The notes under the pieces were generated by a model. It did not search any database and was not told the origin of the DNA. It saw only the letters and a program-made list of their open reading frames with translations. The position numbers and the translations under genes were made by a program. Shown in pieces: positions 1-6,105 of a stretch of DNA of 7,942 nucleotides. The stretch lies in assembly GCA_016293845.1 (NCBI GenBank), contig JAEDDH010000049.1, positions 1-7,942 on the forward strand. Reading direction: 5' to 3'. The stretch comes from Bacteroidales bacterium (GTDB lineage: Bacteria > Bacteroidota > Bacteroidia > Bacteroidales > UBA3824). Position 1 is the stretch's first letter, and each line of letters opens with the position of its first letter.

Positions 1-422
1 GAATCGTAACGGGCGCGCTTGTAGCGGCAGCCGGAGGCGTACAGCTGGCGTCAATAATTGCGTCTAAACCTACCCCGCCAAACTTTTACAAGGGTGGCGT
101 TATTGGCGGCATGAACGGCGCAACAATGGGAAGCGATAACACGTACATACACGCAAGAGCGGGCGAAATGGTATTAAATGCACACCAGCAGCGCAGCCTT
201 TGGGACATGATAAACGGACAAGACAGCAGGCAGCAGGCCGGTCTTAATTTGACTGTAAACAATACGCAATCAAATAAAGTTGATACACAATTCAGAGAAG
301 AAGACGGCGCGGTTATTTTGGATATTGTCGACAAACGGGTAAATAAAGGATTTATTGACGGCACATACGACGGCGGCTATGCAAGTATGCTGTCACGACA
401 AGAGGGGGTACGGATATTATGA
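1..422 (+). CDS. Tail tape measure protein, C-terminal fragment
   Basis: This is the 3' end of a larger gene; the open frame runs from base 3 and its start lies upstream of the window. Tape measure proteins set tail length and are packed inside the tail tube. About 139 residues are visible. They begin with an Ala/Gly/Val-rich hydrophobic stretch (IVTGALVAAAGGVQLASII), followed by FYKGGVIGG, then DNTYIHARAGEMVLN with a nearby Q and L. The GG-V-x-G ... DN ... GE-x-V-L pattern is characteristic of the C-terminus of many siphophage tape measure proteins. The position directly before M-, L-, K- and J-like genes fits lambda gpH. The stop TGA (420-422) overlaps the next start (ATG at 419). An ATG at 111 in the same frame is internal, not a start. 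Assignment rests on motif and context. Confidence 0.8.
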   Translation, partial: IVTGALVAAAGGVQLASIIASKPTPPNFYKGGVIGGMNGATMGSDNTYIHARAGEMVLNAHQQRSLWDMINGQDSRQQAGLNLTVNNTQSNKVDTQFREEDGAVILDIVDKRVNKGFIDGTYDGGYASMLSRQEGVRIL

Positions 423-766
423 GCGTAGAGTGGGACACAACAAACTTACCGCTTAAGAAATTGTACGGCGTACAGACGGGTTACGTAGATAACGCAATCA
501 AGACGGAATACGACAGTGGGCGCGTGGTAATGGTACAGAAGAACTCCAGGAACAAGCGCCGTTATAACGTATCATACGCGGCAACAAAGACGCAGGAAAC
601 GGCGTTTTTTAATTGGTATGAGAATACGCTGGGCGGAAACGCGGGGACGTTCACCTGTACGAGCTTACGGGGCACGGGCACCCAGCAGGAATACAGAATA
701 GAGGGCACGCCGACAAGTTCGGGTATGAATATCAAAGAAATAAACATGGTGTGGGTAGAAGTATGA
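419..766 (+). CDS. Minor tail protein, lambda gpM-like
   Basis: A 115-aa protein that starts in an ATGA overlap with the tape measure stop; AGAGGGGG at 401-408 is the ribosome binding site. It sits where lambda gpM sits (H-M-L-K-I-J) and has a matching length (gpM is about 110 aa). The central stretch TEYDSGRVVMVQKNSRNKRRYNVSY followed by ETAFFNWYENTLGGNAGTF resembles the 'G-R ... R ... W/Y-x-V-S-Y ... F-x-x-W ... G-G ... F' arrangement of small beta-rich tail-tip proteins. No signal peptide or membrane segment is visible. In lambda, gpM joins the tail tip complex around the tape measure end. The function is inferred mainly from gene order; a distal-tail-type role is the alternative. Confidence 0.6.
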   Translation: MSVEWDTTNLPLKKLYGVQTGYVDNAIKTEYDSGRVVMVQKNSRNKRRYNVSYAATKTQETAFFNWYENTLGGNAGTFTCTSLRGTGTQQEYRIEGTPTSSGMNIKEINMVWVEV

Positions 767-1221
767 CAAGTAATGAAATTTATAACAATTTATTCCACGG
801 CGGCGCTTTTTCATTGCCGTACTTAATCCGTATGTATCACCCGAATTATGGAGCGCTTTATTTTGCAAATAATAACGAGGATATAGTCTATAATGGTAAC
901 ACATACCACGCGAGCAGCTTTAAATATACCAAGCCTAAAACCATAGGCGGGGTTTTACAAAACGGCAGCCTTGAAATAACGGCCATAGATAACGAGGCTA
1001 TAGACATTATAGACAGCAGCGACGAACTGTTTGAAGTAATGGCGGTGGGCGTAATCAACGACGGGAACGTTACGCCGATTAAGGCATTTAAGCACCAATA
1101 CGGCAGCGCAACGACAGATGAACAAATGAAAATAACTATTACATTCACGAATGATGACCGGCTGGGAATGGTATTCCCGCCGTATGTTTTCGACGCAGAA
1201 AACAACCGGGGCAACGCATGA
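763..1221 (+). CDS. DUF1833-like / lambda gpL-like tail protein
   Basis: A 152-aa protein. I chose ATG at 763 because it forms the same ATGA overlap with the upstream stop that the neighbouring genes use; an in-frame GTG at 751 is less likely. The beta-rich body has YLIRMYHP, then DIVYNGNTYHASSF, and ends with FTNDDRLGMVFPPYVFDAEN. An 'F-x-x-x-D-R-L-x-M-x-F-P-P-Y' ending is, as I remember it, typical of phage proteins annotated DUF1833. They lie between the M-like and NlpC/P60 (K-like) genes and occupy the slot of lambda gpL. There is no iron-sulfur cysteine cluster as in lambda gpL: the protein contains no cysteine at all. A tail-tip structural role is inferred; the biochemical function of this family is unknown to me. 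Confidence 0.62.
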   Translation: MTSNEIYNNLFHGGAFSLPYLIRMYHPNYGALYFANNNEDIVYNGNTYHASSFKYTKPKTIGGVLQNGSLEITAIDNEAIDIIDSSDELFEVMAVGVINDGNVTPIKAFKHQYGSATTDEQMKITITFTNDDRLGMVFPPYVFDAENNRGNA

Positions 1222-1580
1222 TAGAAATAAATGATTTAATCGGCACACCATACAAAGACCACGGACGCGACGCGGCAGGATATGACTGCTACGGTTTAGC
1301 GATTGAGGTGGCGCGGCGGTTTGGCTATAAGCTAAACGACGTAATATATGAAAATCACGACATAGAGTTGAGCGCCAAGAACGTGCCCACGTTAAATATA
1401 ACACCGATAGACGCACCACGCGAGGGAGCAATTATCGAAATGGAAACGGGCAACGAGCTGCATATAGGAATATGCTTAAACGCGCGAGAGTTTATCCACA
1501 TGACGCGAAACGGCTGCAGAATAAACCAAATAGGAGCTATTAAAGTAAGGGGCTATTATGGCATTGATACACGTATTTGA
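1218..1580 (+). CDS. NlpC/P60-family tail peptidase (lambda gpK-like)
   Basis: A 120-aa protein starting in an ATGA overlap with the DUF1833-like gene. The N-terminus LIGTPYKDHGRDAAGYDCYGL is the classic NlpC/P60 signature, with the catalytic cysteine at about C24. A histidine follows at about H82 (NELHIGICLN) and a third polar residue at about H94 (FIHMTRNGCRI), matching the Cys-His-His layout and spacing of this fold. NlpC/P60 enzymes cleave peptide bonds in the peptidoglycan stem. In phage tails they are thought to act locally on the cell wall during DNA entry or in tail tip assembly. It has only the peptidase domain; lambda gpK also has an N-terminal Mov34/JAB-type domain, which is absent here. 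The gene overlaps the J-like start by 23 nt, suggesting coupled translation. Confidence 0.85.
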   Translation: MIEINDLIGTPYKDHGRDAAGYDCYGLAIEVARRFGYKLNDVIYENHDIELSAKNVPTLNITPIDAPREGAIIEMETGNELHIGICLNAREFIHMTRNGCRINQIGAIKVRGYYGIDTRI

Positions 1581-4500
1581 CGGACTTAATCATAACACAT
1601 CATACACATTCAACGGACGCCTGCGCGACCACATAAAGGGCGTAAATTGGGAAAATAGTATTATTTTACGTGGGGGCTACAGAGTAGACGCAGACTATGA
1701 AGTCCAGCCCGACGATATTATTTATGTAAGAAAAACACCAGCAGCAGCCACAACGGTGGCAATCGTAGCTATTGCAGCCGTAGCAATTACGGCGGGCGTA
1801 GTAGCGGGCGTTTCCATCTACAAACAGAAGCAGGCAGAAAAGGAAATGGAAGCGGCGCAGAAAGCGGCAAAAGCGGGCGCAGAGCAGACCGGCAAGCTGC
1901 CGTTTGTAAAGGGCGCGAGAAACCAAGCGGCCACAGGTCAGACTTTCCCTTATATAATCGGCGAAACATTATTTACACCGTACAGGCTTTGTCCGGCGCA
2001 TTACACAATAGCAGGCGCTAAAGGTGAGGAACAATATTATAACGTAGTACTTGAATGCGGATACAACAACCTTGTAATCGACAAAATCAAAATGGGCGAA
2101 ACCGTAATAAAAACGTTCAGCGGAGACACTCCACAAAACGGAGAATATAGCTGGGACAAGGGCACATATTACGACGAGCGCAACAAAATAGAAATCAGAC
2201 AGACGGGCGACTTCATCAACGCGGATTTTAACGAAAAAATTGTGTTGACAGAATTAAACGAGGAAATCCCGCACGACCACGAGTCAAGCGACCCAGATGA
2301 AAACGCACAAATTGAAGAAAAGTGGCAGACAGGTGTTGTGCAGGAATTGCCAAGCAGACCAATGAAAGTAGAATTGATAGCGCTATTTGACGGTTTGCAG
2401 ATATACGACGACGGCTGGAAAAGTCAAACAATCACACTACAGCCACAGTGGACGAACAACCCGGACGCAGCAAGCCCGACTTGGCACGACTTTGACACGG
2501 GCTTTATTCAGAATGGCACGGCGTCAAATACGTTTGAATACAACACCAAGCAGCAAATGAGATACAGCGCGGTGCAGACATTCACGGCGGCCCAGGCGTA
2601 CGGCAAGAAAATAAGCGTAAGAGTTCGCAGAACCACACCAAAGGCAGAGAGCAACGCAAAGGACACCGTTTATTTATTGGCAGTACAGACTACCTGCTAC
2701 GACGCGAAAAAAAGTACATCATCAAGCCTCGTGGCCGCTAAAGTTTTGGAAGACACAGAGCGCGACAAATGCACACGCTTAGGAATCCGGGTGGCAGCAA
2801 ATGCAAACACCAGCGGAAACCTTGACGCGTTCAGCATTATTACACGCGCCTGCGCGAGAACATGGAACGGCAGCGCATGGACGAGCGCAAGAACCCCGAC
2901 AAGCAACCTAGCCGCGTGGGTTTTGGAAATTATGACAAGCAGCAAGCACGCGCCGAGCAAGTACGAAGACAGCGAGCTGGATCTTGCAACCTTTGGCGAA
3001 TGGTACACATATTGTCAGACGCAGGGGTTCAGAGCCGACGGCGTTATATGCAGACCGACAAAGAAAAAGTCAATCATTGAAACGCTATGCAGAAACGGAA
3101 ACGCGGCGCTGGTATTCAATCCAATGACGGGAAAAATTGAGGTCGCAATAGATAACGGGCGCGACTATTCAATAGCGTTTTTAAATAGCGACACAATTCA
3201 GACAATAAGCACCACGAAAGAGTTTAAGCGCAAGACAACAGGAAAAAAAGTTACATACGTAAACAAAGACGGGGACTACGACGCCGACAGCGTTATTTTT
3301 ATGCGCGACGGCGGGAACTACGACCCGCAGACCGACACCTTAACACAGACGGCGCTGGAGTATATCACGACATACCAGCACGCGTTTAAATACGCATGGC
3401 GACAAATGGCCGAGGAAATGGCACAGCCGCGAGTGGCAACGGTCAAGGTTGGACGCGAGGCGGCTTATTACCCGATTTTTTCGCGCGTAGAGCTCCAGCA
3501 TAAAAGCCTTAAAATTGGACTTTCACACGGTAAAATAACAGGCTTGAAATGGCAGAGCGGACTTTTAAAAGAAATCTACATAGAGGGCACGGTGACGTTC
3601 CCAGCAAATGTAGCCTGCGGCGTAATCATAAACTGCGTATCAGACAGCGGGCGCGGACTATGCGCGCTTAAGGTAACAGGCACGGGCACAACGTCAACGC
3701 TGAACGTTACTACAACGATACGACAGAGCGCGGACATAATACCACGCGCGGGCAATTATTTTAGTTTTGGAAAGCTGGACAACGACGGCAATTTTACAAC
3801 CGTTACAAACACCATGAAAATAACAAACGCCGAGGAAACAGACGACGGCTACACATTGACGCTGGTCGACTACAACCCGGCACTGTACACATACGGCACT
3901 TTGCCGGAATACAAAAGCAATCTCACAAAGACGCCGGACGGTTCAAAAAAGACCGTTGAAGATCAGCGCGACTATATACAGCAGGGAGAAGCCGAAGCAC
4001 TAGCCAGCGGAGCTGTACAGGCTGCGGTTGATACGACAATTAAGGGCGTAAGATTTACGAACGTATACAAGGTTAAGCCCGTAGAAATGAGCCTGGAGGA
4101 AATCGTCGCAAAAATGGACGCGGACGCGAGAAACGCAAGCGCGTCTATAAGTATAAGCGAGGACGAAATATTATTAAAGGTTGAGGACTTGGACGAACAG
4201 CAGCGCGCATTTATCAGCCTAACAAAATCGCAGATATTGGCACAGGTTGACGACATGGCGCAGGAATTGACGGGCTTAATCAATGTACAAGCCGGAGCCG
4301 TAAGCGCATTAGTAGAGGGCGGCGGCGCAGCGGGACAAATGAGTTTAAGCCTAAACCTGCCTATTATGATAACAGCCGAAACCCGCGCGCAATTAGTTGC
4401 AGCCAGCACCGAAGAAAAAGTCGCCGCCGTATATGCACAGCTAGAGGGTACAAGCGGCGCGGGTATAAGATACGCAATAAAAGACACCGCCAGCAACGCC

Positions 4501-5304
4501 GCAGTAAAAGCACTATGGGACGACGCGGTGGCAGGCGCGCTTATAGCAAGTCAGATAGACTTATCAGCTACACAAATAAATGTAGCGGCAGAGCATGTTG
4601 TTATTACAGGGCAAGGCAGCACACAGGGGCAGACGATTATTGACGGTGGATATTTAAGAACCGCTTTAATTGATGTACAAAATATTTTGACTAAGAACCT
4701 CACATTAAAGGACAAGGGCGTTTTACGTTCATCGAATTATGACGGCACAATCGATGAAGACGGCAACATAACAAAATATGGAAATCAAGGCTGGGCAGTA
4801 GACCACGCAGGAAAAAGCGACTTTGTAAATATGCGAGCATTAAATGCTCAGATTATGGGTAGTATAGAATCAGAAAATTTTGATCCAAATAGCAAAACAG
4901 ACGGGTATAAATTTTATCATGACGGAGAATTTGCAAGGGGAATCGTTCCGATGTTAGAAACATACCAAATAAAATCTACTTTTAAAGATACCCCGGTAAT
5001 CTTCCCTCCAAGAGGTATTGCATCTAAAGAATTTATCAGACATACATTTTCAATGTCGAGGTACAGAGATTGGGGCTCTATATTTGCTAGATTAGGACTT
5101 GAAACTGGTAGAAAATCTACAGACGGTTATATATTATGCGATGGAGTAATCAACAATAAGAATGTTCACTATCTAGCTATAATAAACTCCTCGTCGGCAT
5201 CTAGTATAACTGCATACGGTTATAACAACAGTACGCTTAACATAATCAATGAATCATTCACATACGGGAACTATCCAACAGCTAGCGTAGATATTATCTT
5301 TTAA
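1558..5304 (+). CDS. Central tail tip / host-specificity protein, I-J fusion-like
   Basis: A 1248-aa protein, close in size to lambda gpJ. AAGGGG at 1547-1552 is a good ribosome binding site for ATG 1558. Residues 1-57 (MALIHVFDGL ... DDIIYVRK) look like the ubiquitin/ThiS-type domain of lambda gpI. Residues ~65-88 are a strongly hydrophobic Ala/Val/Ile segment, followed by a Lys/Glu/Ala-rich charged helix to ~107. The body (~115-840) has the beta-rich mix expected of the tip hub, with FPYIIGE and LTELNEEIPHDH. Residues ~842-920 are rich in Glu, Asp, Ala and Leu and probably form a coiled coil or helical stalk. A GWAVDHAGKSDFVNM motif at ~1080 precedes the terminal receptor-binding region. 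The last ~130 residues come from lower-GC DNA rich in Asn, Ser, Tyr and Ile codons. Role: host recognition and tail tip closure. No chaperone gene follows. Confidence 0.85.
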   Translation: MALIHVFDGLNHNTSYTFNGRLRDHIKGVNWENSIILRGGYRVDADYEVQPDDIIYVRKTPAAATTVAIVAIAAVAITAGVVAGVSIYKQKQAEKEMEAAQKAAKAGAEQTGKLPFVKGARNQAATGQTFPYIIGETLFTPYRLCPAHYTIAGAKGEEQYYNVVLECGYNNLVIDKIKMGETVIKTFSGDTPQNGEYSWDKGTYYDERNKIEIRQTGDFINADFNEKIVLTELNEEIPHDHESSDPDENAQIEEKWQTGVVQELPSRPMKVELIALFDGLQIYDDGWKSQTITLQPQWTNNPDAASPTWHDFDTGFIQNGTASNTFEYNTKQQMRYSAVQTFTAAQAYGKKISVRVRRTTPKAESNAKDTVYLLAVQTTCYDAKKSTSSSLVAAKVLEDTERDKCTRLGIRVAANANTSGNLDAFSIITRACARTWNGSAWTSARTPTSNLAAWVLEIMTSSKHAPSKYEDSELDLATFGEWYTYCQTQGFRADGVICRPTKKKSIIETLCRNGNAALVFNPMTGKIEVAIDNGRDYSIAFLNSDTIQTISTTKEFKRKTTGKKVTYVNKDGDYDADSVIFMRDGGNYDPQTDTLTQTALEYITTYQHAFKYAWRQMAEEMAQPRVATVKVGREAAYYPIFSRVELQHKSLKIGLSHGKITGLKWQSGLLKEIYIEGTVTFPANVACGVIINCVSDSGRGLCALKVTGTGTTSTLNVTTTIRQSADIIPRAGNYFSFGKLDNDGNFTTVTNTMKITNAEETDDGYTLTLVDYNPALYTYGTLPEYKSNLTKTPDGSKKTVEDQRDYIQQGEAEALASGAVQAAVDTTIKGVRFTNVYKVKPVEMSLEEIVAKMDADARNASASISISEDEILLKVEDLDEQQRAFISLTKSQILAQVDDMAQELTGLINVQAGAVSALVEGGGAAGQMSLSLNLPIMITAETRAQLVAASTEEKVAAVYAQLEGTSGAGIRYAIKDTASNAAVKALWDDAVAGALIASQIDLSATQINVAAEHVVITGQGSTQGQTIIDGGYLRTALIDVQNILTKNLTLKDKGVLRSSNYDGTIDEDGNITKYGNQGWAVDHAGKSDFVNMRALNAQIMGSIESENFDPNSKTDGYKFYHDGEFARGIVPMLETYQIKSTFKDTPVIFPPRGIASKEFIRHTFSMSRYRDWGSIFARLGLETGRKSTDGYILCDGVINNKNVHYLAIINSSSASSITAYGYNNSTLNIINESFTYGNYPTASVDIIF

Positions 5305-5332
5305 TACAATTTTCCCGAGTATTTCCACTAAT

Positions 5333-5383
5333 CCTGCGACTTTGCAAGGCGGGACAATTCCAGCACGCGCGGTTATTTTTTTT
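5333..5383 (+). terminator. Possible terminator of the tail operon
   Basis: A hairpin CCTGC (5333-5337) / GCGGG (5349-5353), with one G-U pair and a small inner CTT/AAG, lies about 30 nt after the J-like stop. A run of eight T follows at 5376-5383, but about 20 nt of sequence (including GCACGCGCGG) separates hairpin and T-run. This is therefore not a textbook intrinsic terminator. The position is right for ending the late transcript; the structure is weak. Confidence 0.25.
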
Positions 5384-5537
5384 ATTTGTTTAATTATTTG
5401 TACTAATGAAAAGAAACGCTTACGAACAAACACAATTTTATTTATTAAAAAAATCGTAATTCACAAATAACGAATAAAAACGAAAAGAACGAAACAGAAG
5501 AAAAAAAAGGAAAAATGCAATAGTTTTATTCTTAATA

Positions 5538-5555
5538 TGTATGAAAAAGTATACA
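5538..5555. promoter_or_regulatory. Small dyad TGTAT...ATACA
   Basis: TGTAT (5538-5542) and ATACA (5551-5555) form a 5-bp inverted repeat around GAAAAAGT inside the centre of the large inverted repeat. It could be a protein site. It is short and lies in AT-rich DNA, so chance is possible. Confidence 0.25.
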
Positions 5556-5570
5556 GTTTTAATATAAAAT

Positions 5571-5586
5571 ATCACGATAACGTGAT
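5571..5586. promoter_or_regulatory. Operator-like dyad ATCACG-ATAA-CGTGAT
   Basis: A perfect 6-bp inverted repeat with a 4-bp spacer lies in the centre of the large inverted repeat. The 16-bp length and GC-containing half-sites in otherwise AT-only DNA are typical of a dimeric helix-turn-helix repressor operator. A TATAAA (5563-5568) lies just upstream but has no good -35 box, so a promoter here is only a possibility. The cognate protein is not in the window. Confidence 0.45.
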
Positions 5587-5609
5587 TATTTAATAGCATT
5601 TTCCTTTTT

Positions 5610-5730
5610 TTCGTTACATTTCGTAATTTTCGTTTTATTTCGTTTTCATTCCTTTTTATTCGTAATTTTCGTTATTTTCGTAACAATTCGTTTTTATTCG
5701 TAATCATTCGTAATCATTCGTAATTTTCGT
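5610..5730 (+). repeat. Helically phased TTCGT array
   Basis: Exact TTCGT motifs start at 5610, 5620, 5629, 5639, 5659, 5668, 5677, 5687, 5697, 5707, 5717 and 5726. The gap at 5649 holds the one-base variant TTCCT exactly in register. That is thirteen positions with steps of 9 or 10 bp, a mean of about 9.7 bp, so the motif stays on one face of the helix. Three adjacent copies (5696-5725) are near-perfect 10-bp tandem repeats of ATTCGTAATC. Such iteron-like spacing suggests cooperative protein binding or intrinsic bending, for example at a replication origin. The repeat positions are observed; the function is inference. It is not a CRISPR array, since units and spacers are far too short. Confidence 0.8.
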
Positions 5731-5736
5731 CACGCT

Positions 5737-5796
5737 GAATAGAATAGAAATGAAATGAAATGAAATGAAATGAAATGAATTGAATTGAAAAGAATA
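5737..5796 (+). repeat. 5-bp tandem repeat, (GAAAT)n and variants
   Basis: Twelve uninterrupted 5-bp units: GAATA twice, GAAAT six times (5747-5776), GAATT twice, then GAAAA and GAATA. One strand is almost free of C. Two units equal about one helical turn, so short A-runs recur in phase. This continues the ~10-bp periodicity of the adjoining TTCGT array. It could be an easily melted or bent element, or a slippage-prone length-variable tract. The coding frame on the minus strand through it is a low-complexity artefact. Confidence 0.9.
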
Positions 5797-5800
5797 TATA

Positions 5801-5815
5801 GCGCATAAAATGCGC
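5801..5815. other. Palindromic hairpin GCGCAT-AAA-ATGCGC
   Basis: A perfect 6-bp inverted repeat with a 3-nt loop sits directly after the 5-bp repeat tract, at the point where composition returns to mixed GC. It could be an operator or part of a transcription-terminating hairpin cluster with the next element. Confidence 0.4.
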
Positions 5816-5853
5816 CCGCTCCCCAGTATGACATTTTGGGAAACGGGATTTTT
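5815..5853 (+). terminator. Candidate intrinsic terminator upstream of early promoter
   Basis: CCCG (5815-5818) pairs with CGGG (5844-5847), and CCC (5821-5823) pairs with GGG (5838-5840), across a CT/AAA internal loop. A run of five T follows at 5849-5853. This would insulate the downstream promoter from rightward transcripts leaving the tail operon. The 14-nt loop and split stem make it a moderate candidate. A smaller hairpin TCCG/CGGA follows at 5859-5873. Confidence 0.35.
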
Positions 5854-5879
5854 CAGAATCCGGCATTATCGGAGCAGCG

Positions 5880-5939
5880 AAAAAAACTTTAATTTTTTTT
5901 ATTTTTACGCTTGACAATTCTGCGTGTTGGCTTTATATT
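5880..5939 (+). promoter_or_regulatory. Strong sigma70-type promoter with A/T upstream tract
   Basis: A consensus -35 box TTGACA (5911-5916) and a -10 box TATATT (5934-5939) are separated by exactly 17 bp. Immediately upstream (about 5880-5907) is a run of A- and T-tracts placed like an UP element. Transcription should start near A5946, giving a leader of about 170 nt before the ATG at 6119. It is the only clear promoter in the window and should drive the early nuclease operon. Confidence 0.8.
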
Positions 5940-5945
5940 TTAATC

Positions 5946-6102
5946 ATCAGCCGATAATCAACGGCTGCATTTATTAAAAACGAGCTGCTAATTTTTGGTC
6001 TGTTAATTAGCCGCTTGTTTCGGTACGAGCGACTATTACGGTAACTCGTAAATCTAACCCGCAACGGATAACAGACCAATCCGAAGCGGGTTTTATTTTT
6101 TT
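5946..6102 (+). ncRNA. Structured leader RNA / attenuator with alternative folds
   Basis: The leader begins with hairpin CAGCCG/CGGCTG (5948-5967). Hairpin H2 pairs 5978-5993 with 6005-6020, 15 pairs and one mismatch, leaving an 11-nt loop TTTGGTCTGTT. Alternatively the GCTTGT of H2's 3' arm pairs with downstream ACGAGCG (6012-6018 with 6025-6031). That frees 5995-6005 to form an 11-bp perfect helix with 6069-6079, enclosing a three-way junction with hairpin TTACG/CGTAA (6036-6051). The 11-bp helix uses sequence from the inner stem and loop of the terminator (6056-6102), so the two cannot coexist. Nine loop bases of H2 (5996-6004) are exactly complementary to the terminator loop (6070-6078), allowing a kissing contact. 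This is attenuator or riboswitch architecture. I recognise no known riboswitch class and the ligand or trigger is unknown. It may also yield a free ~157-nt small RNA. Confidence 0.6.
6056..6102 (+). terminator. Intrinsic terminator of the early leader
   Basis: AACCCGC (6056-6062) pairs with GCGGGTT (6086-6092). CGGAT (6065-6069) pairs with ATCCG (6079-6083) across a symmetric AA/AA internal loop, leaving the 9-nt loop AACAGACCA. The stem runs into T4-A-T7 (6091-6102). It is a clear Rho-independent terminator placed only 4 nt before the Shine-Dalgarno sequence of the next gene. Its purpose is therefore almost certainly conditional premature termination of the early operon. Confidence 0.8.
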
Positions 6103-6105
6103 ATT

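Larger units (their letters stand above)
5462..5650. repeat. Large imperfect inverted repeat with AT-rich centre
   Basis: The left arm (about 5462-5519, ACGAA-containing, ending GGAAAAATGC) is the imperfect reverse complement of the right arm (about 5595-5650, starting AGCATTTTCC and TTCGT-containing). The best-matched part is GCATTTT-CCTTTTTTT; the rest matches at the level of the spaced TTCGT/ACGAA motifs. Exact ACGAA copies start at 5470, 5480 and 5489, the same 9-10 bp spacing as the TTCGT array on the right but in the opposite orientation. The ~75-bp centre contains the two dyads listed separately. A low-complexity AT-rich background inflates similarity, but the spaced CG-containing motifs are not explained by that. 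Confidence 0.5.
5441..5800. other. Candidate replication origin or partition-like site
   Basis: This composite region combines the features usually seen together at iteron-type origins. These are a phased short-repeat array, an extremely AT-rich tract, a large dyad, an internal operator-like palindrome, and a simple A-rich repeat next to the array. It lies directly upstream of the early nuclease genes. I see no recognisable DnaA box (TTATCCACA type) and no initiator gene in the window. A nucleoid-protein or partition site, or a transcription enhancer, is equally compatible. Confidence 0.35.

Noticed and set aside
86..364. Minus-strand 92-aa frame opposite the tape measure end
   Set aside because: It is opposite a recognisable tape measure C-terminus and is itself featureless.
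955..1431. Minus-strand 158-aa frame opposite the DUF1833-like and NlpC/P60 genes
   Set aside because: It lies opposite two genes with clear family signatures and has no motifs of its own.
3972..4496. Minus-strand 174-aa frame inside the J-like gene
   Set aside because: It is antisense to a clearly coding region; the Ser/Ala/Cys-rich composition is typical of a mirrored frame.
5563..5568. Second promoter using TATAAA at 5563
   Set aside because: The -35 position (about 5540-5545) is a poor match, and TATAAA is expected by chance in such AT-rich DNA.
5610..5730. TTCGT array as a CRISPR or other long-repeat array
   Set aside because: Units are about 10 bp and the intervening bases are 4-5 bp; no CRISPR-length repeats or unique spacers exist.
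4900..5900. Diversity-generating retroelement at the J-like 3' end
   Set aside because: No reverse transcriptase gene and no near-copy of the gene's 3' end (template repeat) were found in the window.
5714..5917. Minus-strand 67-aa frame across the pentamer repeat
   Set aside because: Its C-terminal part is low-complexity translation of the 5-bp repeat (FISFHFISFHF), and the rest crosses hairpins and the UP-like tract. No ribosome binding site context supports it.
5978..6102. Retron non-coding RNA or toxin-antitoxin repressor RNA
   Set aside because: No reverse transcriptase or toxin-like gene follows; the downstream gene set is phage nucleases, and the terminator placement fits an attenuator better.
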